Shown piece after piece: positions 11,440-31,499 of a stretch of DNA of 64,000 bases. Source of the DNA: Lytechinus pictus (lineage: Eukaryota; Echinodermata; Echinoidea; Temnopleuroida; Toxopneustidae); NCBI RefSeq assembly GCF_037042905.1, contig NC_087249.1, positions 40,197,401-40,261,400 of the forward strand. The letters are read 5' to 3'. Under the pieces are notes generated by a model. It did not search any database. It was not told the origin of the DNA and worked only from the letters and a program-made list of their open reading frames with translations. The translations under genes and the position numbers were made by a program. Numbering within the stretch: the first letter of the stretch is position 1; every line of letters begins with the position of its first letter.

Positions 11440-13276
11440 TTCAAATACTCCAATTAACTCCAATTACTCCAATAATAATGAAAATGCTTGAAAAAGCAGT
11501 TAACAATCAACTACTTGAATATCTCACGGATAATGACATTCTCACTAAAGAACGATCAGGTTTTCGAAAAGCACATTCAACAAACTCTGTATTATGTTAC
11601 ATCAGTGATCTCATATACAAAGAAATGGATAATGGAAATTTGACTGGAGTGGTCCTTGATCTAAAGAAAGCTTTTGATACCGTAGATCATGACCAATTGA
11701 TAGATAAACTGTCCAGCTATGGAATCAGAGATATGGAAAGGGAATGGTTCATTGATTACCTACATTGTCACAGCCAAGAAATATCTGATTAGGAATACAA
11801 CAGGGATCAATCCTTGAGCCCCAATTGTTCTCACTCTATGTGAATACCTTACCAAGTTCAATAAAGAATGGGAAAGTAATGATGTATGCTGATGATACAA
11901 TGATTCTTTACAGTGGTTCATCAGCAACGGAACTCCGAGCATGCCTCAATGAAGACTTGTATCACGTAAATCTCTGGTTGACAGAGACTAGCCTTGTTTT
12001 GAACACAGCTAAAACTAAATATATGATAATGGGAACACCTCAGAAGTTGGGTAATGTTCACAAATCTTTTGAACTTATTGTAGAAAACACTATACTGGAA
12101 AGAGTAACCTCCTATAAATATCTTGGTGTATTCCTAGATCAATTCCTAGTATGAAATAATCATTTTGATTACATTAACAAGATAGGATCTAAAATATCAC
12201 TTCTCAGTAGGCTTAGGCCTTTTCTTTCTTACATGCTCCAAAGTACTTGCTAATGCCTAATTATGCCACATTTTGATTACTGTAGTCCGACTTGATCCAA
12301 TTGTAATTTGAATGGAAAAGACACAATTGTCAAACAACAAAAAAGAATGGCTCGAATTATCTTACAAGCTGATACTATAGGACCCCAACTGTAGAAGTGC
12401 TGCAGAAGTTAGGATGGGTTTCATTAGAGGAGAGATGGAAATTCCAAATAATCAAGCTTGTTTACAATGCCCTAAATGGTAGTTGCCCACAATATATTTC
12501 AGATTTGTTCATTCAATTATAAAACACCCACTCATACCCCAGGGGGGGGGGGGGGCAGTTAAATGTATTGCTGTACACACGCGTGGCCAAATTATTTCCA
12601 AACACCCCCTTAATGACTTTCTGTGTGTGCAAAATAACCCCCTAAATAAGTTTTTCGCAGGCTTTATTTACATATTTTGGCCCCTAAACAAGTTGTCGCC
12701 AGATAATGATCGCGGGGAAAAAGCTTGGGAAAGAAAAAACATACCCTAAACACGTTTGGCTAGTCTTGAAATAAAAAGCTTTGGAAAAAAACATACCCTA
12801 AATATGTTTGACCCTGCGATTGAGCATTGACCGTTCTTTCAAAACTATAACGAGTGCATGCGCGGCCCGTGGCCAAAATTGAAAAAAAACACCCCTTTAA
12901 ACGCGTTATTTTGGTCATGCGACCGTACCAGAAATGCTGATAGTTATGGGATCATAATATAAAAGTGTAAAACAGAGAAGGGAAAGAAAAGGATTTCAGT
13001 ACACGGTTCAATTCTGTGGAATAATACTCCATCTGCAGTAAGAAGGGCTGCAACCTTGCAATCATTTACTTCATCCTATTGGAGAAACCGTAGATCTTAA
13101 CCCAGGTTTTAAGACACAACTCGTTAAATTTTATTCTGTTTGTATCGTTCTAATTTTGTTGTCCTTTGCTTTTTTTCTTTTGTGTTTAAATGTAGCAGGG
13201 CCCTCTGGGAGAACAGTGTAAGTCACTGATGAGGCTACCCTGGATAAACAAGACTTTACAATAATAATAATAATTT
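11440..13276 (+). mobile_element. Degenerate LINE: reverse transcriptase fragment and 3' tail
   Basis: Two broken reading stretches (about 11478-11792 and 11825-12154) carry reverse transcriptase motifs: ERSGFRKAHSTNSVL, VVLDLKKAFDTVDHDQL, MYADDTMILYSG, SYKYLGVFLD. Homology continues to about 12480 (ARIILQADT) and again near 13015-13090 (LWNNTPSAVRRAATL). A different A/C- and G-rich stretch interrupts it. It ends GCAGGGCCCTCTGGGAGAAC and (AAT)n. The motif layout is of the CR1/jockey-like group. Stops and frameshifts show it is dead. Confidence 0.85.
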
Positions 13277-13349
13277 CAGCCCAGTTGACACTGTAGTGAA
13301 TTATATTGGTGACATAAATTGAGGAAACAGAATTGATATTGATGAAGAA

Positions 13350-14090
13350 ATGTCAGAGAAGCATTTTTTGTGATTTATGAATAAATTTTGTATAAATAAG
13401 CATTAATCATTTCCTAATCCAACTTTCTAAATTCTGTGTAGAAACTTGATGAACCTCATGTATCTCTCAGATGGAACAAAAAAATCCAAAATCAGTCAAC
13501 AAATAAATAAGCATTTATTTGTGATTATGAATAAATTTTCGCATAAATTAGTGTAACTAATTTTCTAGTAAAAATGTCAAAATTTTGTGTACAAGTTTAG
13601 TGAACCTCATGCGGCTCTACCACATGGAAGTAAAAAATATCAAAATGATCGGTCAACAAATAAAAGAGACATTTTCTGTGATTTATGAATAAATTTTGCA
13701 AAAATTAGCAGAAATCACTTTCTACTCAAAATTTCAAAACTTGTGAACCTCATGAAGCTCTATCAGATGGAAGAAAAAAAATCAATATCGGTCAAAGTAC
13801 ATATCAAGAAGCAGCATTTTATGTGAATTTTGAAAACGCAACAATCAGCATAAACATTTTTCTGGTCAAAATTTCAAAATTCTGTTAAGTTTGATGAACC
13901 CCATGAAGCTGTACCAGATGGAAGCAAAAAAATCAAAATCAGTCATCAAATAAAGTAGCATTTTTTCGTGAATATTGAAAAAAAAAGTGCGCATAAATTA
14001 GCATATTTAATGAGTTTCAGAATTCTGTGTAGAAGTTTTGAATCCCCCACCAAGTGCTATCATTTAAAGCAAACAGAATTGAAATCGGAC
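13350..14090. repeat. Tandem repeat, period about 150 bp, five units
   Basis: Units share AGCATTTT, GTGATTTATGAATAAATTTT, CATAAATTAGCA, GAACCTCATG and CCAGATGGAAG-type blocks. Starts lie near 13358, 13506, 13666, 13810 and 13953. Divergence is moderate. Confidence 0.7.
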
Positions 14091-14199
14091 TTGAAATCAC
14101 GAAGAAGCATCTTGGAATTGTGGACGGATGACAGATGTACACCACGCCACGGCATAAGCTCATCTGGCCCTCCGGGCTGGATGAGCCAACAAAATTGTT

Positions 14200-15100
14200 T
14201 ATATTTTATTTATATATTAATTATGCAAATAAGCATATGAAATTTGCCCTAGATGTTTTTGCCTTAACTCATTTTACATAGCAAGTAGATTTTTGGGGGT
14301 GAAAATATAAATTCTTACATTTCCATCAAATATTTACAAAAAAATTGCCAAAATATAATTAATTTCCGATGTACTTTGTTTTAATTCTGATGTATTTCAT
14401 AAATTCTTAGTTTTTCAAACCCATTTTTATTAACTTTTTTGAGACCCTTTTGCAATCATTAACGGCATAAAATAAATCCATTTAACCCTAAAAGGACTGG
14501 GGGGCCATGATGGCCCCCCCTCAACGCTTCACGCGATATTTCTGAAACTACATTTTTTCTTCACTTAAAATTATACATCCACAGGTACAAATTTCAGTAT
14601 TTAGAGGGATGAAAAAGTATTGGGGTAGAAATAGAGTAAATTAACTGCAAGAGTCTAAAGAGACATTGTGTGTATTGGGAACAAAAAATTAATGTTATAA
14701 AACCTGCAGTTATTATTAGGCAACGGTTTAAAATAGGGGGGGAAAGGGTTTGCACCTCTGCATCCTTCTCATAGCAAGGTTTCTCAGTCTCGCTGCACAA
14801 GCGCAGAAAGTTACATGGCGAGTGGGGTATGGGCGAGATGTCTCAAAATCAACACCATGTGCATAGTCAATCGGATGTGATCTCGTCTCCGACAAGCCAT
14901 GCCTGAAAACATCATTCCATCTACATTTGAAATGGATGGTCAATATTGACCAAAGAGTCGACAGGTTATAAGGAGACAATTATGATTCCTTTTCTTTTCA
15001 CTTATGGAGGTAAAGTGGCAGTGGTTCTTATAGTCTATAATGTCCCATCTTTCCTGCCTTGGCTATCGGCTCGGAAAAAAATCCCCCGGACTTGCCCATG
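14200..15100. other. Intergenic spacer with one G/C hairpin
   Basis: The only structure is GGACTGGGGGGCCATGATGG followed by a C run at about 14495-14521, a hairpin repeat scrap. No gene is seen. Confidence 0.5.
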
Positions 15101-15108
15101 TCCTAGCC

Positions 15109-15229
15109 TGGGGATCATTTCTTCAACATTTTCGTCTGACATCTGTCCCTGATTTTGATTGGCTGAGAAGCAGTGTTACTACGGTAACTGTCTGATAAAA
15201 CGTAGTCCAGTCCTTTCATGAAAGGCTCC
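15109..15229. repeat. Dispersed hairpin repeat with CCAAT and RFX-like core (copy 2)
   Basis: It carries TTGATTGGCTGAGAAGC and GTTACTACGGTAAC, with inverse-related ends. It lies just 3' of RPS3A. Confidence 0.6.
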
Positions 15230-15433
15230 AAAGATCTTGCTCGACTCCCAACATTTATTGACAGCCCAAAGCTGCCTTTCATACACATGTACATGGTAAA
15301 AATGTCAACCTCACACACGGGTAAAAAACGGGAGAAACGCACAGCATACAAGTATCATGCTTCCACACCAATCACACTGGGGCAACACATAAAAATAAGA
15401 CAGGAACACATATAATCTTGATTTTTTACATTT

Positions 15434-15439
15434 TTTATT
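15434..15439 (-). promoter_or_regulatory. Polyadenylation signal of RPS3A
   Basis: TTTATT on the plus strand is AATAAA on the transcript, about 175 bases after the stop. The next bases are A/T-rich, and cleavage is expected near 15415-15425. Confidence 0.7.
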
Positions 15440-15611
15440 TTGCACGGTTCTTGCAAAGTGACATAGCTCGCTCACCGATGTATGGCAAACGGTAATTGGA
15501 CAAGTTTCTGTGAACAATGGCGGTTGGCGGTGAATGGTCAAGACTCTTTTCTCAGAAATGGTTTGGAATGGGACGACTGTGGGGTGTGTTCTCTGATGTT
15601 GAGTTGTGTGT

Positions 15612-23867
<8,256 letters not shown>

Positions 23868-23883
23868 AGTTAGGGAGCTTATC

Positions 23884-23893
23884 AAAGAGGAAG
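23884..23893 (-). promoter_or_regulatory. 5' TOP-like start of RPS3A transcript
   Basis: On the transcript strand CTTCCTCTTT lies about 26 bases before the ATG. A C followed by an unbroken run of pyrimidines is the 5' TOP feature of ribosomal protein mRNAs, which puts them under growth (mTOR-dependent) translational control. The start at 23893 is inferred from this pattern. No TATA box is obvious. Confidence 0.55.
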
Positions 23894-24201
23894 TAGCCTG
23901 CGAAATGCATATTGGGATATGGCTTTTAATGCTGTTCGTTCAAAATCGGGAATGTGACAAATTCCGTTCCCCATCTCAGGACTAGGCTTTCTGTATGCAA
24001 AACATTAATAGATTTATTGAATAAGTTCAGATTGCTTTCTTTTTTAAATAGAAATATACAACTTAATAAATTATACAATTCATCTTCATTCTACGCAATT
24101 TACCACTGGCCAGGAGGACATGAAATATAATGAAATGTATCAAGCAGACGACGCATATTAATTGCAACATATTTTTCTTGAAAGAAAGAAAGAAAGAAGG
24201 G

Positions 24202-24234
<33 letters not shown>

Positions 24235-25061
24235 TGATAGATATAGCTATAGATAGATAAAAATAGATAGATAAATAAATAATTAAAAAGGAAGGAAGAA
24301 AGAAAGAAAGAAAGAAAGAAAAAAGAAATACTGAGAAAGATAGATATTTAGACAGAATCGAGAGAAAAGAAAGAGAAAAAAGAAAAAAGAAAGAATGAAA
24401 GAAATAAAGAAAAATACTTTATTATTTATTTTCAAATGAAAATTTTATCTTTGCAAATATCATAGTCACAAACTTCAAATGAATAGATTGACATGGATAA
24501 AAAAATATATTTATTATCGAAATAGATAAATAAACGAAAAGAAAAATATAAGACCTGCATGGCAGGGGCTGCGGAACCGGGGGGGGGGGGCTTCAGCCCC
24601 CCCACTTTTTTCCAAAACCGTGTACAAAAACGTAAAAAATTACCATATGATTGTGATTTTTAGCATGGTCAGCCCCCCCACTTTGAAAACCGTTCCACGG
24701 CCCCTGCATGGGGCCTATCAACAAAGAAAAAAAGAGACACAAACTGGAGTATTTTAGCATTAGGAGCTTGGATTTTAAGAAAAAGAATGAAAACAGTGAC
24801 GGGAAAGAATGAAAATGCCCGGGTAAAAATGACAAAATAGGAAAGAAAATCGGACGGGTGTCAAGCCTGAGACAATGCAATCAAGGCCCTTTATATAACT
24901 AGATCGAAAGTACAATATCAATTTATTTCGGGTGAAAAAAAATGAAAGAAATTAAGATCGAGAGGCTCAATTAAAGAGAGATAAGGAAGAACCGTAAGAA
25001 AGAAAATTTTAAAAAAGAGGCCGCCGGGCTTTTAAAAATGTATAGTCTAGCTCCGGCCGGC
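23894..25061. other. RPS3A upstream flank with simple repeats
   Basis: The stretch 24178-24420 is a GAAA/GATA/AAGG microsatellite. The rest is low-complexity A/T-rich DNA plus the hairpin element at 24564. Confidence 0.6.
24564..24709. mobile_element. Short G/C-run hairpin element
   Basis: The ends CAGGGGCTGCGGAACC and CGTTCCACGGCCCCTG are inverse-related, with G and C runs inside and ACCATATGATTGTGATTTTT in the middle. A degenerate copy lies at about 2117-2225 and a half copy at 57991. Confidence 0.65.
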
Positions 25062-25236
25062 TTAAAGGGATTGGCCGGGCTGAAAATATTGATATCTACC
25101 CTGATAGCAGACACGGTCGTAATGACGTCATTAACTGATCGTAAAGTGGTAATACTCGTCATGTCGTCGTATTTATGACGTTCTTACGACGTTATTTTGA
25201 CGACTTAGAATGGCAACTTTCATTTGCATTTTTATT

Positions 25237-25580
25237 TGACCAGATTATGACGTGATTTCGACGTCATTTACTGACCAATTTACGACAAGTAAATTTGCTC
25301 GCTTATATGACCAGATTATGATGTGATTACGACGTCATTTACTGACCAATTTACGACAAGTAAATTTGCTTTCTTATATGACCAGATTATTACGTGATTA
25401 CGACGTCATTTATCGACCAATCTGCAACAAATGAATTTGCATTTTTATATGACCACATTATGACGTGATTATGACATCATTTATTTACCAAACAACGACA
25501 AAGAAATTTGCGTTTTCATATGACCACATTACGACGTGATTATGACATCAAATTTTACCAATCAACGACGAGGAAATTTA
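25237..25580. repeat. Tandem array, period about 72 bp, five units (left arm)
   Basis: Units read TATGACCAGATTATGACGTG, then ACGACGTCATTTACTGACCA and ACGACAAGTAAATTTGC. Three units are close and two more divergent. Confidence 0.8.
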
Positions 25581-25934
25581 CAAGTTTAATTTCAAAGCCA
25601 CATACTATTTTGCCATTTTGTCAACCTTGCCATGTTAGCAAGGCTATTTCTACTTATAAAAGGAAAAGTAAAACTAAAAAAAAATAGTACAGAATTTTTT
25701 TTATTTTAGGTAATTAAGTATATAATTCTTCAAAGAAAAAAAGTTTCAAAAGCAGTGGCAAAAATAATCAACCAAACCAAACCAAACAAGAGGAAGCTTT
25801 ATATGTCAAAGAAGTTTGTATCTATTTTAAAACTTTTTTTTCGCAAGTGGTGTCATGCCCCGGTGTCATGCAAACCCCCTATCTAGTTAGCTCACACCCC
25901 CCCTCCCCCATGCACGCCCCCCGGGCTCACCCCC

Positions 25935-26199
25935 TATAAAAAATTCATGATCCGCAGAATTAATTCGCCGCCGGGCGTCGAGCCTGCGCATGCGCGCTGC
26001 ACTGCATGCAACTGGCGCAGTCGCAACGTTTAATTTGAAAAAGGAATGCGCCCGTTTTTCGCCGTTAAATGTTGCAGCCCTAATTTTGGATCGAGAATTA
26101 AGTGCGACGAAGATGGCCGTTAATAATAGTTCTACTACTTTAAGAACACGGTTCACGGTTTGGATAACGACTTCGAAGGCATTCGCAGGAGACCAAACA
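25935..26199 (+). CDS. Possible first exon of a gene in the large element
   Basis: TATAAA at 25935 is followed by CpG-rich sequence and an ATG at 26113. The 29 codons, MAVNNSSTTLRTRFTVWI then TTSKAFAGDQT, end at a strong donor CA|GTAAGT (26200). No later exon in this frame was found; the intron is now interrupted by the LTR retrotransposon at 26382. The peptide is not recognised. It may be the start of the element's lost transposase gene or chance. Confidence 0.3.
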
Positions 26200-26381
26200 G
26201 TAAGTTAGATAACCATCTTCTAAGATTTTCTTTTCGGAGCGCGGCTTGCCTTTGGCTTTAGATTTCGTGCACTGACACTGCCCGGCCGGGGTGGCTGCCC
26301 CGACCGCCGGCATGCTGAATTGGACAGGCTGCGCTGGTGGGCTCAGGGCCCAAGTACAGTCTGCACAGACACAGTGCACAC

Positions 26382-26416
26382 TGTTGTAGTAAGTCACCCC
26401 ACCCGGCCCCCATATA
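26382..26416 (+). repeat. 5' LTR, piece 1 of 3
   Basis: TGTTGTAGTAAGTCACCCCA to CCCCCATATA matches 46334-46364 apart from four extra bases (CGGC or similar). The last TA is the target duplicated by the next insertion. Confidence 0.85.
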
Positions 26417-27049
26417 CCGTATACCGACCAGAACTCGAACACCTGGCTCAACTGCCAGCGGCTGCGTCAGTGCGCCTTTCATTGCCAGCGCAAACGCGTA
26501 TCGGGGAATGACAATACGCAACGGGGCTACTGCCGGGTAGGCCACGATCGTGCCTTTGCAAACATGCGCGATAAGCATCGAAAACGATAATTAAACTTGG
26601 CAAAAACTAGTCTTTTTACTTCACAATTTGAGTAGCGGTTGATCTTATTCACGATTTTCTACGGGGTGCCCGTAATCAGTATTTTTACGGAAATTTCACC
26701 TTTTTAATAAAATTGGAAGAAGTTGACCAAAAAATATACAATATTCCGAAAGTGCTTCTTACGTCGGCTCGGTGTTCTTCAGGGCATCTCGTAATTACGG
26801 ATAATTTTCGTTTCAGAAGGGGAAAAAGATGACACCAACATGACAATTTTTTCATGCCAGAACTCGAACACCCCGATTTATTGATATTTGCACTTCAACA
26901 CGTAATTAATTAATGGTAGACTAGTCTTTATCAAGCATTAATTATGATCTCTTTTCTTTTGATATCAATTTGTTTTCTTTTATTTTTTGACCAAATGCTT
27001 TTTTCTTGTGTGTTAATTTGCCCATTATAATACACATATTTTATTATTT

Positions 27050-27860
27050 ATTTAGTCTTTTTTTTTTTGGGGGGGGGGTGGCAAATACTAAGGATTTAAA
27101 ATGACCTTACATTTTGGGTGAACCCCCCCTTTTTTTTTGCTTGTAAAATTTTTCTGTTAAAATAACATTACATTTTGGGTGATAACACTTTTTTTTTTTG
27201 CTTGCCATTTTTTTTTAAATGACCTTACATTATACTTTTGGTGATGACCTTTTTTTTTGGGGGGGGGGTTGTTAATTTTTTTTTGGGGGGGGGTTAAAAA
27301 GGCCTTACATTTAGGGTGATAACCTTTTTTTTTCTTTGCTTGTCATTTTTTTAATGACCTTACATTATATTTTGGGGGATTTTTTTTTTTTTTTGGGGGG
27401 GGGGTTGTTAATTTTTGGGGGGTTAAAAAGACCTAACATTTTGGGTGATAACCTTTTTTTTGGGGGGGGGGTCAGGTCCCCCTACCTTTGGGGACAGATT
27501 TACGCCCATGTCAAATCTTTCTGTTAAAAGTACCTTAATTACATTTTGAGTGATCTTTTTTTTTTTTTTGCTTGCCATTTTTTTTAAAATGACCTTACAT
27601 TATACTTTTGGTGATAACCTTTTTTTTTTTGGGGGGGGGGGTTGTTAAATTTTTTGTTGGGGGGGGGGTTGTTAAATTTTTTGTTGGGGGGGTTAAAAAG
27701 ACCTTACATTTTGGGTGATAACCTTTTTTTTCTTTGCTTGTCATTTTTTTTAATGACCTTACATTATATTTTGGGTGATTTTTTTTTGGGGGGGTTGTTA
27801 ATTTTTTTTTTTTTGGGGGGGGTCAGGTCCCCCTACCTTTGGGGACAGATTTACGCCCGT
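27050..27860. repeat. T-run/G-run minisatellite
   Basis: Blocks such as CCTTACATTTTGGGTGATAA alternate with long T runs and G runs; two nearly identical halves end GTCAGGTCCCCCTACCTTTG (at about 27470 and 27822). Open frames here are low-complexity artefacts. Confidence 0.8.
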
Positions 27861-27884
27861 GGGAGGGTTTCCTTTTTATTATAA

Positions 27885-30770
27885 TTTTTCAACCGTTTCC
27901 TTTTATTTATTTTTGTATAGATCGGGTGATTTTTTATCCTTCATATACAGACCTTTTTGGTCAGAATACCCCTATTTTTCATTTTTAATATTTCTTTATT
28001 GGGCGATTCTCCCTAATATTAAATTATTTTGATCCAATATCTAATTTTGGTCATATATCGAGAACCACCCCACGGATCCTTGAGACCTTGACTATGATTG
28101 ATATATAATTTCATCTACATGTTGCTATTGTTGTCATCATTATCATTGTGACATTACTTTTGTCATTACTATATATTAAAATTATAATCATTATCTCGAA
28201 CATTCTTACCTTTTTCTGTGATGGTATGGCCAGGACCGAATCCATTTTTTTCTTTCTCTACATTCTAGGCTGGGTATTTTGCTCACTGTGGGCATGCAGG
28301 CTATGTATGAACAGTATATCCAGGTTTGTATGCAACGGCAGCACCAAGATTTTGACTAGGAGGCAAGTGGGGGGGGGGGGGTTGGTTTCAAAGATATATT
28401 TGGGGCCAAGTTTGGCAAAAGCACATTACAATTTACTAAACACGTTTTTCCAGGTTTATTTATTTTAAATTATCAGGGGACAACTGGGGAATGCCCCATA
28501 ATGCCACCCCCCTTGCAACCACTTTTAATTTGTATGCCATGGACAATGCCCTATTTTGATGGAATGAAGATTTTAATATTAACTATTTCTAAAAATTACA
28601 GGACTAATAACTCAACTAATACATGTTCTCTTAAGCTCCTTTTCTTATTTCCCTTTTTTTCCTCATTTTATCCCTTTATTCTATCAGGGGGTAATTGTTA
28701 TTTTCACAGCCACGACTCATTGAACCCCCCCCCCCCCCCCCGTTGTATACTTTCCTGCACTTTTATAACATGATATTCTCTCTTTCTCTCCTATACTATA
28801 GAGGTGGATTTATTGTCATATTTACAAGAAGATCTGTAGGCCTACCAAGTCCATAAAGATGTCTTCTGTGGATAGGCTATACCTAGCCATCAATGTTCTA
28901 TGCGGTTATACATATACTTTGAAATGTAGAAAAAGATGCTTTTACTGTTAATATGGAAAGTTTATTTGTTTTTAATGAACAGTTTCACAGTGATCATATG
29001 ATTAATAATGCTTTCACTGTTTCACAACTGAGACTGATTGAAAGATGAACGCAAAAGATTTTGAATTGAAAAAGACTACATCATTCATACTCATTGTGCT
29101 TTTTATTGCATAGTATATAAGCGATACAATTATGATTTTGATTTTGCTAATCCATAAATGATTGGTCTCAAAATAAATATGTTTCATTTATGATTACAGC
29201 ATTTCATCATTGTAGAAATATTTATTCTGCTTAATTAATAAGTATAAGATACAGAATGGATCAAGAATAAAAATAAGGGCTGCAGTGATCAAGGAAAAAA
29301 AATGTCTACTGAAATGATGCATGACAGGCAATAATTTTCCTGGTATCGCATCGCAATTTGCTCCACACTTTTTAAAGACTGCTACGCATAAATTCTTTCG
29401 TAAAGCATATTTTTACATATAGGACTGTACATTACTTAGTTGAGAGCTAAATTATGACCAAAATGCTATTCGAATATGTAAGCAAAATTATTCCCTGCAT
29501 GATATAACAATTACTTTTATTTGGTTGTCTCATCTTTCTTTCTTTAAAAAAAATGATTGACAGTCTATGATCACTAAAAACAATTTTTAAATCTCATTTT
29601 GGGACATGATAAATGTCTTTGTGTTATTATATTATAATTAATGCATTAATGCTCATAAGTAATTTATTGAAGTTGATGAAACCATTAAAAGTGCTTTATG
29701 AATATATTTTATGATTTTTTTATATTTATAATTCATTTATTCATTTTTATTTTTATTTATTTATTTATTTAAGTTGATAAAACAAATAAAAATTACTTAT
29801 GATCTTTTTCAATTTTGTGTATTTATTTATTCATTTTTTTATTTACTATTACATGTATTTTTTATTTAGTTATTGTATTTATTGTATAGTTTCTGTTATG
29901 TTTTTGGAGATAAAGGAATCGATAATAAGGCAAGAGTGATCGATATATATATCATCAGTAAGTTATATTTTATTATGCAATCGGAATTGAGCGCCCATGC
30001 AGAGTGTGCTAAGGTAAGTGGTAAACTTCTATTTCGCACTTCTTTAGATGAACCAAGAAACCTGCAATAAAACACAGAAATCAAGTACCGGTAAGTGATA
30101 TATGGAAATCAATAAATCAATAATGTTAAATCTCAATATGAATATAAAAAAAAAAAACCTGAAATACTCCTACTTGCCTCAATAAAAGTAGCGAGACAAC
30201 AGACATGCATTGTGGTTATATCCTCCAAAATATATTCCCTACATGAATTACTCCATGAAATAAGTTCATATACTGGCAGAGAGAAATTATACCAATGTGA
30301 TAATAAGTAATAATAACACAAATGATATAGGCCCATATGAAAGAAGATGCCAATGATGGTGATGATATTGATAACATTGATTAATGACAATTATGAAAAT
30401 GACAATAGATATAAAAATATAATAAATCAATAACAATATTAATAATTTTATAAGTCATAGAAGAATAGTAATTGAGAGGAATACATAAAAAAGCTATTGC
30501 AAATAAATGTATCCATTCTCATTTTTCTAAATAAACAAATTAGAAAATCTATATGCACAAAACTCAAAATAAAAGTAAGTGATATGACTGAAATTATTCT
30601 AAAATTGAAATATAAATTAAATGTAGCAGAAACTCATTCAAACAATGAAATTTATGATTTAATGTATAAATAGTTGAAGAAATTAAAAAATAACTACATG
30701 GAAATAGATAAAGAGGTGAATTAAGTCAATAAACAATGAATTAACAACAAACCAATCATTTAATTATCAC
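27885..30770. other. A/T-rich interior of the TA-flanked element
   Basis: Low-complexity A/T DNA with no coding or structural signal that I can see. There are no transposase motifs on either strand. Confidence 0.5.
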
Positions 30771-31053
30771 AGAGCGAGGGGGATATGATCGCGCGATCAT
30801 CAACAGGCAAATTGTATTGCGCCATCTGGTGTTCGAATTCTGGCATGTGGTGTACGAATTCTGGCAGGCTCGAAGCCTTCGGCGATCGCCGCGCCACCCG
30901 AAACTTTCCCCAGAAAATCCAAATCGGACGGCACCTACGGAAAGCTTAGAATTTCGGCTACATCGCAAGCCCAAGAATGTAAGCCAGAAACACCGTAAAT
31001 ACATTTTATGCGACCTTTATTGAAAAGGTGTACGAGTTCTGGCGGTTATACGG

Positions 31054-31092
31054 TAGGTCTTCCACCGGGAGATGGCGCTGGACCCCTTTTAG
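31054..31092 (+). repeat. 5' LTR, piece 2 of 3
   Basis: TAGGTCTTCCACCGGGAG to GACCCCTTTTAG matches 46363-46401. It is bounded by the TA-flanked element on the left and the hAT-like element on the right. Confidence 0.88.
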
Positions 31093-31499
31093 CAAGGCCC
31101 TATATAAACAAGGTTGCGATAACAGGGGTCAAAGGTCAAATTTGAAGGATCTCGAATAGTTCCAACCGGGCCTTTTTGTCGACTGCTACCATTGGAAATG
31201 CGTGTAAAATTTTGAATAATTTTTTATAATTATATCGGAAATCGACGTTAAGAATTTATTTTCACACTGCACATCCATATCAATATATTAGCGGCCACCT
31301 AAATTTATCAAATTTGTACAATCTTATAACAAAAATCGTGAAATATCGTTGATTTGAAAAATGGCAACCGAGTTCGTCGCAAGCCGCAAATGCTCACTGC
31401 TGCTGGTAGCGAGCGGGACGCTGCACTAATTTTCCCCGGAACTGTCGGGCTGGATGTAAGGTTCTGCTGGCCCCCACGGGTCGTTTGGAGAGCGAGAGG

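Larger units (their letters stand above)
26417..31053. mobile_element. TA-flanked inverted-repeat element, 4.6 kb, in the 5' LTR
   Basis: The left end CCGTATACCGACCAGAACTC and the right end (inverse of CCGTATAACCGCCAGAACTC) are inverted repeats flanked by TA (26415-26416, 31054-31055). The 16-mer CCAGAAYTCGWACACC occurs five times, pointing inward from each end: 26428, 26857 on plus; 30828, 30849, 31027 on minus. No transposase frame is visible. The interior is a T/G minisatellite and A/T-rich filler. TA targeting fits Tc1/mariner-like groups, but the family is not settled. Confidence 0.8.

Noticed and set aside
25237-25580. CRISPR-like array of regular repeats
   Set aside because: The 72-bp units are continuous tandem repeats without unique spacers, in animal DNA.
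27336-27884. Open frames of 60-80 codons rich in Leu/Gly/Phe
   Set aside because: They are translations of T and G runs in a minisatellite.
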